DNA of 64,000 nucleotides from Helianthus annuus (Eukaryota; Streptophyta; Magnoliopsida; Asterales; Asteraceae). Location: positions 126,268,561-126,332,560 of the forward strand of contig NC_035448.2 of assembly GCF_002127325.2 (NCBI RefSeq). Reading direction: 5' to 3'. The position numbers and the translations under genes are program-made. This document shows, piece by piece, positions 35,354 through 46,541 of the stretch (the stretch's first letter is position 1; every line of letters begins with the position of its first letter). The notes below the pieces were generated by a model that saw only the letters and a list, made by a program, of their open reading frames with translations, did no database searches and was not told the origin of the DNA.

Positions 35354-35933
35354 GTGGTTTGAGAGAATCAAGTAGAAGGAGGTAAATACTTGAACTCAAA
35401 CCGGTGTGTTCTCGTGACCAAGGACCCGTACAATCTAAGACTCGATCAAGATCTAAGGATAGAAGCCAAGGTAAGTATGTGCTTAAGTATGTATTTGAAG
35501 ATAACTAACAGTATGTTATGTGTAAGGTCAGCATGATTGCTTGGAAAGGATGATTTGTAAATGCAGTCTAGCGCCGGCACCAAGGTATGTAATATGACAT
35601 ATTGACCGAGGTACGTAGATTTAGCTTATGGGTGCATAAAATGGTAGAAATAAGCAAGAGAAAGAAAATTTTAAATGAAATATAATAATGATATGGTAAG
35701 GAAGTTTTGGAAATGTTACACGTGCTGAAACTTAATTCTGCGGACATAAGGTGGCAATTACGCGAAGACACGAAATTAGTATGTGGATTGTGTACCTGGC
35801 CAGTACACAAGAAACGTATGACGTTCGTGAGACCGTGATAATTGTTACAGGTATGTCCGTTAGAATTAGGTTGTAGGTGAACGTGGGGTTGAAGAGAAAT
35901 ATAAGGCTTACAGAAATGAAAGTATGAAAGATA

Positions 35934-36168
35934 TGTTAGAATCCGCGGGACGGATTCGAAACATGAAAGAAATGAAAGATATGAATGCAATGTTTGAGTC
36001 CGCGAGACGGATTCAAGGAATGAAAGATATGAATGCAATGCTTGAATCCGCGAGACGAATTCAAAGAATGAAAGAGATAAATGCAATATTTGAATCAGTG
36101 AGACGGATTCAAAACATGAAAGGTACGAAAGGTATGAGTAAGGTGTTCGAATCCGCGAAACGGATTTA
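35934..36168 (+). repeat. Tandem array of hairpin units (about 48 or 57 bp)
   Basis: Five units each carry GAATCCG-CGAGA-CGGATTC or a close variant (starts near 35940, 35997, 36045, 36093, 36150). Arms of 7 bp flank a 5-base loop. The array also reads as an 81-codon ORF (ATG 35924) with a 16-residue period (a FESARRIQxMKDMNAM-like unit) and no stop until TAA 36167. I cannot say whether RNA structure or a peptide is conserved. Confidence 0.85.
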
Positions 36169-37440
36169 AGATATAAAAGACTAAAGCTAGTCTACTTGAG
36201 AAGAAGTCAATAGTTTGACCATGATTGTGTCACACAAGTCATATAAGTAAATGTAAAGCAAATGAACAAAAGTATGATAGAGTGAAAATATCCGAAGGTG
36301 TAAGTAATTACGAACCAGACAAGTAAATGTTTCTTAAGTGATATGATTCAAACTATGCTTAAATTTTCATATATATTTATATATATATATATATGAATGT
36401 ATTTATGCGAATGTGTTGCATGTGAGAAGGTCGAAAGGATAAACGGGTCATGCGAGTCAGATGGCGATTGCCATTTGGACTCGTTAGTTAATGTTTTGAT
36501 ATTTTAAGTTTTGTGCTCATAGGTGAGCTTGATGAATGGACACGCAATGTCACTAATCGGAAAGGAATGATCTTCGTAAGGTATGGATAACAAATCAATG
36601 GAATCTACTTCCGAGAGGTATGTATAAAAGGGGTGTAACTTTAATAGGAGGTTAGTACTCGACTATGTGTCAGAATAGAATGTATATATATATATATACA
36701 TAAACCGTAATGCAAAATGCAAAGTAAATTTCAAAATGTTCGTAATGATCGTCGGGTAGTATTGAACTTGAATGCTCGTAACTGTGGAAATTCTGATAAA
36801 ATATAAGAGACGGAAAATATTGTTAAGAAATGCTAACTTTGATGCTCGGCTTGTTGGCCATGTTCATTTGAACAAGATATTGCAGAAAAGATACGCATGG
36901 CATAAATAACGATAGTAACCATGGAAATAATGCTTAGTCTCCATGGTAAGTACGGATAAGTAGGTTTGAGAAGGGTGATTTTGGTTGTAATAATAAGTCT
37001 TTGAATGATTATAGTATGCGAATAATAATATATCGACCCCTTCTAAGAGCTTAAAGGTAATCAGAAGTAATGATAGTAATGGAATGTTGAAGATGGCTCA
37101 TAGTGAACAAAATGCAAAGATAGTATGTGAGGTATGAGTGGTATAAAATAAATCGATTTATTTCGATTAACAAATATATGAAGGTAATATGCTTATATAG
37201 GAAGTTAGAAACAAGCCGCAGACTTAGGTCCGTATGATTAATAATTGCATACAATTGGAATAAACCCGATGAATGAAACGCTAGTGATGATATGTGCTAA
37301 TAGCTAGTATTATAAGGTAAAAGACACTAATAAGAGCTCTGGAGCAGGAACTAATATAAGTATTGTGGATGAACAACTTGAAAAGTAGAAGTAGTATTGG
37401 ACTACTATGAATGAGAAAGGTTTCGGGGACGAAACCTTCT

Positions 37441-37456
37441 TTAAGGGGGGTAGACT
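37441..37456 (+). other. LARD-like polypurine tract
   Basis: TTAAGGGGGGTAGACT lies directly before the 3' LTR. Confidence 0.85.
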
Positions 37457-40400
37457 TGTAACACCCCAAAACCCGAATGTTTATAATTTCCATGTGTTCT
37501 TATATGATTTAGAATGAAATAAACGACTAGGTTATTTAACCTAGTTAAGTAACGCCCCAAAAACTCGAATTACTAAATTTGCTAGTGAGACCCCCATGTT
37601 TAATAAAATAGAATGTAGTAACTAGGTTATTATACCTAGTCAAAAGTTTAGCAAAGCAAACAAGGGAACAAACTTGAGGGACCATATATGAACAAGGGGG
37701 AAAGTTATGTTTTAATAAACAAAATCATAACACACAACACACATACATCGTGTGTGTGTGTGCGTGGAATGCTCTGGAGAAGAACAAAGGGGTGTAAACC
37801 CTAGTTCTTAAAGAAGTTCCAAATTGAAGGTTGAATCGAAGCTCAAAATCATGAATAAACACGGATTAATGCTCACCATCACAAGAGGATCAAAAGGTAT
37901 GTCACAAAACTAAGATTGGTGATCTTGTATGAAATGGGTTATGTCTTAATCCATGAATTGGGATGAAATTGAGCATGAGAATGTATTAGTATCATGATAT
38001 GGAGCATAGATTACACATGGTTTACGTTAATTAGATGATTCGAGTTGGAACCCACATGTAGTAGTGAAGATGATGATATGGATAATCATGCATGTTTAAT
38101 TGTTGTATAAAGTTTATGTATGATGTAGTATGTAAAGAGTGATAGTTACTTAATTTGGGCATATTATGAGGATTATATGATTCTAAGTGGAACTTGATGA
38201 TCTTGACATGAACTTGTAATATTATGCATGAATTAGTTGTATATTGTGCATTAAATGGTGTACGCACACCAAGTGTTTGATGAAATGCCTAAGTGAAGTT
38301 AGGACGTGAGATTGTAGGAAACGGCTTGACATATATGAATGGAATATGATAATGATATGACTAGTAGTTTACTAACTTGAAGAATGTGCTCTAGATGGAA
38401 CTCGTATAAGAATTCGGGTTGAATATATGCGTGAGTCAAGTTTATGCATTTGGAGCTTGTATGACGAGTCTGTGACTAGGTAATTATGTAGTGGGTTGTG
38501 TCACACAACATTTTGTATGAAATAAATGTCACGTCATTAATATAAGCTGCCCCATTAAGAAGGATACATGTTCATAAGTTGAAAGTATGTAAATAGGACA
38601 TTTGACTTCTTGAAGGTCAATAATGAATGTATAGCGTGATTAGCCTTTCGGACATGATTATAATAGTAGAAAAGTCATGTGTATCGTAGTAGATGATCTA
38701 TGTGTCGTAAATGATGATAATTGAGTTGTATGAATATGGGCCAATGTGACTCTTAGTCTATGCTTTGTGTATGTGGTATTCGGGTAATATAAAGTCAAGT
38801 AATGTATGAATGGAAGGAAACGAATATTAGTATGAATGAGCAAATATGCTAATCATAATGTGATTGTGATGACATGAAAGGATAGGAATCACATTAGCAT
38901 GGACTCAAGAACGGAAGGTTAACGGGTCAAGCGGAGGCGAGGAATCAAGCATGAACACTAACGCTTAAGGTAAGTGACTTCCGACTCAATTCTTAGTATA
39001 CATAAGGACTTTCTTGTTTGTAAATGAAGGGAAGCTATGTATGGTATGAAATGATTGAAAGTATTAAGGTAAGTATTGATATAGATAGTCGAAGGTAGTT
39101 TGTGGACCAAACGGGCTGGATAAATAAGAATAAGTGAGGTAACGGTAATAAAACTGGTAATGATTAAGGACCCGGGGTAAGGATTCTTAGTCTAATACGT
39201 AAGGAATTGTTTTACGGATGTTTAGGAACAGGTTTCAAGTGAAACGGATGCAAAACGAACGAGTTATGCGAGTTTTAGTATTAAATTGGGGAGCTGAACT
39301 GGGCATCACCGTAGCTTACGGTGCCCACCGTAAGCTATGGTGGGAGCTGGGTTCCTCTTTCTGCCGTAAGACAGTATAGAACTACCGTAAAGATTTTGGG
39401 GCCACCGTAAGCTACGGTAGCCACCGTAGCTTACGGTGGAGGTCAGGTACAAATGTAAAGTTTGTGGATTTCTTTGTTTTTCCTTCGAATTCGGACCCCG
39501 TGGACCCATTCCAAGCCTTGTTAAGTCCTTATAATGTTCCTCAACCCTACCGAAAGGCTTGGTAGGTTACGGATGAGTTTTGAACTCATTCTTAAGATCC
39601 GAAACATACCCGAAGGGCATTTAGAAAGCATTTATGACATGTGGGAAAGATCGGGTTATGGGAGCGAGTATGCGGGGTAATGAACTAAGTATGTGGGCAT
39701 GTATGTATTGATTTAACTTCTTCCCAATACGCTTAAGCTAATAAGTAATCATGAATACGAGACAGTATGTATGTACGAATGTGTTTATGTAATTATGTAG
39801 GTACGTGTACGTGTGAGTGAAAGTGTGCACGTGTGTAGTTATGATCCGTTTATGAAGGTATGTTTGTATGTAGTTAAGTATGTATGTATGTATGTGAGAA
39901 GGTATGTTTGTATGTATGTATGTACGTGAGTAAGTATGTTGTATGTAGTTATGTATGTACGTATGTATGCGAGAAGGTATGTTTGTATGTATGTATGTGA
40001 GTATGTATGTTGTATGTAGTTATGTATGTACGTATGTATGCGAGAAGGTATGTTTATACGTAGTTATGTATGTATGTATGTATGTATGTATGTATGTGAG
40101 AATGTATGTTGTATGTAGTTATGTATGTACGTATGTATGCGAGAAGGTATGTTTATACGTAGTTATGTATGTATGTTTGTTATGTGAGTAGGAATGTATG
40201 TACACAGTCATGTATGTATTGCATACGTGGTTTCAATACACTTAAGTATTGACGTTATTAACAGTGTGCCTCGAGAATGAATGTAGCGCAGGTACTATAT
40301 TGAAGTTTCGTCAAGGATTAGACACCCGAATGGAATGAATAATTCTAGAAGGATGATGTGATGGAAAGTAAATGTGGATAGAACGTAACGAGGTTACATG

Positions 40401-40726
40401 ATTAAGAATCTCGCTCGCATATAACGTGTACTAATGTTGTGAATATATGTGGTGGGTGCAGGTTGTACAAATCACAGATTATCACCAAGAGGTGTAGCAA
40501 TCAAAGACCGAGTCACGAGATAGATTGTACGGGAATGTTTGATTATGTAAAATGATAGTTATAAGTTATGCTTTTAATATGTAAAAGAGTACAAAAGATG
40601 CATATATTGTAAGAAGGTATTTCATAATGAACTTGCAAGTAGGTCAAAAAGTTTTTTTAATGAAAGAAATTTTTATGGTACGAATTTCCGCTGCGTCTTT
40701 CCGTTAAAGCGTGTTAGGGTCTTACA
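37457..40726 (+). repeat. LARD-like 3' LTR
   Basis: It runs TGTAACACCCC...GGGTCTTACA, 3270 bp, matching 32078-35337. The Copia gag resumes at 40727. Confidence 0.94.
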
Positions 40727-41990
40727 ATTCACTTCACAATCTGATGAAGATAGTGTTCAATCTGAAGTTGTGAAAAATATTGTTGAAAATGTGCTAAAAT
40801 CGAACAGTGATTCCATTGAAGATGAAGAATGTTTTCTAAACAACTACATTCCAAAACCAAAATCCTAGAACAACTCAAGTGATGAATCTACTCTTGTCAT
40901 GTATAGGATGTGTGGTTCTGATAAGTTGTACTCGGATATTGAGTTTCCGATTGAGAATGTGAATCTGAATAAGTTTAACAAAGTTTTCAAACTTGTTGAA
41001 ATCGATGTTTCTGATGTTAAGGGGTTAACAAGTTCCAAAAGGCTTTTAAACTTTGAACGTGATAAATCTTACTACAAGAAACCTGTTGTGCCACCACGTT
41101 TTAACAAATAACAATCAAAACAAATGGTCGGTGGATATCAGGGTGGTAAGAATCACCCAAAGAGGAACTTTCAGAAACAAAAGTTTGTTGAAAAGAAAGT
41201 GTTTGTTAAGAGTTCAAGCTCAACTTCTGAGCAAGAATCGTAAATTTTTTAAAAAATGAATGAAGAATTTTTTGCGAAGAAGGCCTCATAGCCTCAGACT
41301 GAAGGTAAAAGTCGGGAAGTTGACACCCGTACTTGCATCAAATGCAATGAAGTTGGTCACATTGCACGAAAGTGCACCAACTCAAAACGTAAGTCTGTGG
41401 TTGTTGAGAATCCAAGAAAGAAAAATGATGTCAAAGGCAAAGCGCCAATGTTTGTTGAGAAGAAGATTTTGAAAAATGAAAACACTAAAGTCAAAGCTGA
41501 ACCCGTAAAACAGTTGGTAAAGAAAACTGATCATTTTTACAAACGGGTTGCTTCTTCACAACAAACGTGGAAGCGAAAAACTGAATCAAAGACATCAGTT
41601 GAGTCAAAACCAAAGGTTTCTGATACTACAAAACAACCATCTTCAACCAAACCGGTTAAGATGGATGTACCTTTGGATTTTTACGAAAGCTTGAGAAACA
41701 AACTCCGACTCCACCAGAGAAGAAGTATGTTCCAAAGAAAGACCAACCATCTGGTCAACCTCCGAAAGACGAATTCTTTTTATACAAAGAGGTTGAGGTT
41801 AGATCTGAGGAGAGTCTTAAAATGAACGACAAAAACTTCCCACCATTATACACTGCAAAAACACATATTAATGTCAAGCTACCCGAGTCAAAGGAGGCTT
41901 GGGTTGCTTCAACTTCTAACTAAGTGTTTGTGAAATGTGCAGGAGCTCCCGAGATTTATCTCGAAGTGGATTATGGATAGTGGAGTATCC
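40727..41990 (+). pseudogene. SIRE Copia gag C-terminus and protease start
   Basis: Continues the frame left at 32077. A second CCHC knuckle, CIKCNEVGHIARKC, is complete at about 41333-41374. A Lys/Pro-rich linker follows. The protease active site is at about 41970 (WIMDSGVS). Stops lie at 40867, 41109 and 41241, a frame change near 41700, and a TGA falls directly after the DSG motif at about 41991. Copia order (knuckle, protease, integrase, RT) is kept. Confidence 0.85.
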
Positions 41991-41996
41991 TGACAC

Positions 41997-43892
41997 ATGA
42001 CAGGGAGAAAGACCCTGTTGTACGATGTTAGAGGTTTCAACGGTGGATATGTCGGTTTCGCAAGAAATCAAGAAGGACGTATTATCAGGGAGGGCACGTT
42101 ATTAAACGGTGTCATTACATTTGAAAGAGTCAACTACATAGCAGAGCTGGAGAACAACCTGCTCAGCATTTCTCAGATTTGTGACAGGATGTATTCAACA
42201 CATTTCACTGACAAGGAGTGCCTGATTCTGAAGTCGGGGGTTGTCATCCCCGAGGAGTGGATCATCATGCGAGCACCAAGGGTTAATGATCTATACGTAT
42301 TGGATATGAGTGTTGCTACGACTACCACGGGTCACCCTCAGTGCTTCCTATCAAAAGCTATTGAAAAGGAGTCAGTGCTGTGGCACTGGAAAATGGGCCA
42401 CATTCACCTACGCAAGATGAACTGCCTGGTGCATAACGATCTTGTCAAAGGGGTTCATTTGAAGAGTTTCCACCTGGAGGGAGAATGCATAAGCTGTCTG
42501 AAAGGAAAGCAACACAAGAAATCCCATCCATGTAAAAAGGTGAACTCAGTCTCTAAGCCACTTGAAAGACTTCACATGGATCTCTTCGGTCCTGTAAATG
42601 TAAAGAGCATTACTGGAGATCTTTACTGCCTAGTGGTTACCGATGATTATTCGAGATTTTCGTGGGTGATGTTCCTGAAGTCGAAAGATGAAACTTTTGA
42701 GAGTTTGCTGAAGTTTTTCAGAAAGATAGAAAATCTGTACCAAACCCGTATTCGCAGACTAAGAAGCGACAATGGTATGGAGTTCAGAAACAAAAGAATG
42801 GAAGAATTCTGCGACAGACGAGGTATATTGCAAGAGTTCAGCACACCATACACTCCACAACAGAATGGAGTTGCAGAAAGAAAGAACAGAACGTTGATCA
42901 AAACGGCGCGAATGATGATCGCTGATTCAAAGTTACCAATCAATTTTTGGGGAGAAGCTGTATCAGCCGCTTGCTATACACTCAACCGGGTACTCACTGT
43001 GAAGAAGCATAACAAAACTTGTTTCAAACTAATCAACAATCACAAGCCTAATCTTGAGTATCTAGAGCCGTTCGGGTCTCCCTGCACAGTTCTAGATCCC
43101 GATGGCAAGTTTGGTTCAAAGAACTTGGAAGGTATTTTTGTAGGATATTCCAGTCCACTCAGACGAGTCTTTGTTCCAAGTCTCAAAAGGATCATCGAAG
43201 CACAACACGTTGAATGTCAAGGTTACACAATGCCTCCACAGAAGCCCGCAGACTCATGGCGATTCGATTATGATACCCTATGGGACTCATTCGACTTAGA
43301 AGAAGAGCCAGAGTATTTTGATGAATTAGACATTTTACGGGAATATGAAGCGTCCCAGGGAAGATTTCCAGCAAGGTCTTCTAAACGTCAACATATTTCC
43401 AATGATAATGAAGCTGGTCCCAGTCATGCTGGAGAGAATAATGATGTTCAGCAAACTCTGACTACTTCGGAACATGAGCCTGCTCCAGAAAATCAGACGA
43501 CAATCAATGATGATGATTCAGAATCTGATGAAATTCCGACCTTTGATCGCGGTAATTCAGAATCTGAGGGGGAGCAAATCCAATCTTCAGACCAGACAAT
43601 TCATGTTAATGAACAAGTTGCGGACCAGAATGTCACAAATTTGGAAGGCGAGGTGAATGTTCCTGGTGAAGTTATGTCGAGGACTCTTTCCTATCACCCC
43701 GAGGAGTTGATTATAGGAGAACTGCAATTAGGAGTTCGCACAAGATGCCAGATTGATCATGGCCTTACTTGCTTTTATACTAAAATTGCTCCATTAAAAA
43801 TTGAATTCTCACTCAGTTGCTTTATCTCGCAGATTGAACCGCGAACATACAAAGAAGCACCGATGGAAGAATCATGGGTCAATGCAATGTAG
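41997..43892 (+). pseudogene. SIRE Copia protease end, integrase and start of RT
   Basis: A 631-codon open stretch, the longest intact part of this element. It begins just after the protease DSG (HMTG). The integrase zinc region is LWHWKMGHIHLRKMN...CISCLKGK (about 42380-42510). The catalytic core has HMDLFGP (Asp, about 42570), RLRSDNGMEF (Asp, about 42757) and GVAERKNRTL (Glu, about 42868). An acidic linker (43280-43680) leads toward RT (PRTYKEAPMEESWVNAM). It ends at TAG 43890, where RT continues in the same frame. The D-D-E triad is intact, but no whole polyprotein exists. Confidence 0.9.
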
Positions 43893-44507
43893 GAGGAGCT
43901 GGGTCAATTCGAGTAACTCGGTGTATGGAAGCTTGTGGACTTACCTGACAGACACATAAAGATAAACACCAAGTGGGTGTTCAAATGTAAAAAGAGACAA
44001 CCGTGGAGTGATAGTCAGAAACAAAGCTCGACTCGTTGTCCAAGGCTTTAGTCAGCAAGAGGGGATAGACTTCACAGAGGTTTACACTCCAGTTGCTTGA
44101 CTTGAGGCCATCAGAATATTCCTTGCTTTTGCTTCATGGAAAGGTTTTACAGTTTACCAGCTAGATGTCAAGTCGGCGTTCCTTTACGGAAGGGTGAAAG
44201 AGGAGGTCTACGTCGGTCAGCCACCGGGCTTTACGGACCCAATACACAAAGACAAGGTCTACCTGCTGGACAAAGCGCTGTATGGTTTGCATCAGGCCCC
44301 GAGAGCCTCGTACGAGACGCTTTCTCAACACTTACTTGCCAACGGCTTTATCCGAGGCAAGGTGGACGCCACACTCTTCACTAAGGAAGTCGCTGGTCAT
44401 CTGCTGATCGTTCAGATATATGTTGATGACATTATTTTCGGGTCAACAAACGAAGAACTCTGCAAAGATTTCGAACAAGTGATGAAGCAGAAGTTTGAGA
44501 TGTCGTC
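43893..44507 (+). pseudogene. SIRE Copia reverse transcriptase, N-terminal two-thirds
   Basis: Typical Copia RT: WKLVDLPDRHIKINTKWVF, QLDVKSAFLYGR (about 44160), ALYGLHQAPRAS and the catalytic YVDDIIFGST (about 44419). Stops at 43890 and 43915, a frame change near 44000 and a TGA at 44098 break it. The chromovirus LTR interrupts it at 44508 after EMSS, and the frame resumes at 53270. Confidence 0.9.
44503..44507. other. Target site duplication of the chromovirus (TCGTC)
   Basis: TCGTC before the LTR is repeated at 53270-53274 after the other LTR. The Copia RT frame is continuous when one copy and the element are removed. Confidence 0.95.
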
Positions 44508-46404
44508 TATAACACCCCACCCCGGAATGGAGTGACGTGTCACTATTACAGTAGTCAAAACAAAAGACAACATTCCATAAATTAAACATTTTATAACACC
44601 AAAAGAGTGTACAGTAGCCCTAGAGTTATATTGTTTATTACATATTATAAAATGCCCAATTTTGATAAACTAGCATGTGCTACAAAAATGGCTAACTTTT
44701 TATTTTCCCAAAATCCTAGAGCTAATTCTTCTCTCTTTCACACCCCGCCCTGATTATCCTGTGAACCTGTTAAAGAAAAGAATTTACGGAATGAGCCAAA
44801 TGCCCAGTACGGATAAAAAAATAAAATAAAAAAATAAAAAAGATAATAATAATTTTGTAACGATTACAACTAATATAACAAGTCAGAAATATCATAACCT
44901 GAAATGATACGATGCAAATAAAGCAAGCCAATAATTATCGTATCAACTGGATGTACCCATTGAGCCGAATAACATAACAGACATGCACGTAGAGCTGCAG
45001 ACCCTACGTACCGGACGTGAGATGGTGTGTGGGCATACACAACAACCATTCACTAGAAAACCTACACATATATTCTAGGACCAGTCCATACGCCTCCTAA
45101 TGGCCTCATGTACCTCATTAGTACTAAGGAGACGCCGTGATTTAGGCTCACCGTCACGGTAGGTGCCACGTCATCGATGCCGCAATGACGTGCTTGTGGT
45201 CACCCCCACAAGTAGGAACATGCTCGGGTAACAGAATACAACTCAAATGGTACTGCAACATCACATCTCAAACACGCTCTCTAAGCGTCAAAGCAATTAC
45301 ATAACCAAATCATAACACAGGAACATGCGATAATGAGTACAAACAAAATAAATTCCTATCGCATGCAATAAATATATATATTTCAATATTTCGAATACAA
45401 AATAATCGCACGAATTGAACGGATGATCAAACAATGATGAGAATTGCCAAAAACGTTAGGAGTTCCGAAGGATAGAAAATAAGAAACAAGGTTTGTAACA
45501 ATCGAATATGATAACTATAAGGATAGGGGTAAAGATCCGTTCAAAAAAAAAGGGTTACACAAACAATCGAACAATACAACAGTAAAAGTTGGGTAAGAAT
45601 CCGTACCTCAAAAGATGATCCACAATAATGTCAGACTTGTTCTTTAAGGGGGTCGTGACAACCTTAGTCGCTGAAGTCGGAGTGATGGAAACAGATCTCG
45701 AGTGGCGCCGTGCCTCTTCGCTGGAATCTTTGCTTTCGCCGGAAAATCACAAGAACCAGAGTATAGAGTGAGGAGAGTGAGAGACGGTTTAGATGGGGTT
45801 GCAAGAGGACTGGGTTTTTATTTATAGACGAAGTGAGGCGGTGGAGGACAGACTTATTGGCGGCGGTAGCGACTTGCAGGCGGCGAGTTACAGTGGTGGT
45901 TGTCGGGCGGCGGTTGCAGCGGCGGTTGTCAGGTGGTGGATGGATGTTGCAGGTGGCGTATTGTCGGGTGAACGAGTCAGCTAGGTGGCGGTGTGCGGCG
46001 TATTGTCGGGGACTTGCAGTGGCGGTGTATAGCGATGATGTGCAGGGAAGGGTGAAAGGGTGAAAGGGTCAAGGTCTCTTCTTTTCTTTTTGGGTCAATT
46101 GTGTACATCAGCCAATTATTTCTCTTTTATCTTTCTTTTAATATTTATTTATTTCTTTTATTATTATTATTATTTTTTTTATCTAGTTTTAAATCCGTTG
46201 GTTCCCCAACTTTTTCCACATAATAGTTTGTTTAATTTAATTTTTTTTTACTTGTTATATTTATTTTATTTTAAACTCTTTTTTTTATACATCACACCTA
46301 TGTATGTTTTTTTTTTTACTTTATCTTATTATTATAGAAGAAATATTTTTTTTTACAAATATTATTATTTTTATTATTTTTTTTATTAAATTTTGGATAT
46401 TTCA
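44508..46404 (-). repeat. Chromovirus 3' LTR
   Basis: 1897 bp. On the minus strand it runs TGAAATATCC...GGGGTGTTATA. The last bases are TA where the other LTR has CA, a single change. A TATAAATA box (minus) lies at 45819-45826. A GGC/GGT-rich stretch lies at 45838-46030, and long T and TTA tracts toward 46400. Confidence 0.95.
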
Positions 46405-46541
46405 ACTCTTACCCCCTTAAAAGAATTTCGTCCTCGAAATTGTTTTGTAGGTTACAGAATCAATATAACCATGTAAGCAATGAAAATGGAAATTTTCACA
46501 TAAACGAGAGGATGAGGTTCACAATTACACGTACCTGGATC

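Larger units (their letters stand above)
35338..37456 (+). other. LARD-like interior, no gag or pol
   Basis: Only 2.1 kb lie between the LTRs. Apart from the hairpin array at 35934-36168 the sequence is AT-rich and non-coding. No zinc knuckle, protease, RT or integrase motif is found on either strand. Fragments readable on the minus strand at 35568-36086 are low-complexity mirror images of the repeat array. Confidence 0.8.
32078..40726 (+). mobile_element. Non-autonomous LTR retrotransposon with 3.3-kb LTRs (LARD-like)
   Basis: Two near-identical LTRs (32078-35337 and 37457-40726) enclose a 2.1-kb interior with PBS and PPT but no gag or pol. The ends (TGTAACACC...TTACA) and the iMet PBS resemble Tekay-type chromoviruses, which may mobilise it in trans. 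The right flank is ATTCA; the left target copy and the TG are eroded. Removing the element and one ATTCA restores the Copia frame. LTR divergence is about 1% by eye, so the insertion is recent. Confidence 0.9.

Noticed and set aside
35568..36086. 172-codon minus-strand ORF in the LARD-like interior
   Set aside because: It is the complement of the hairpin tandem array (a repeated LSFFESVSRIQ-like unit). The plus reading is equally open, so no strand is favoured.
45793..46389. ORFs in the chromovirus LTRs (also 52647-53254)
   Set aside because: G-rich and poly-T tracts of LTR sequence on the strand opposite to the element. No domain, and present twice because LTRs are repeated.
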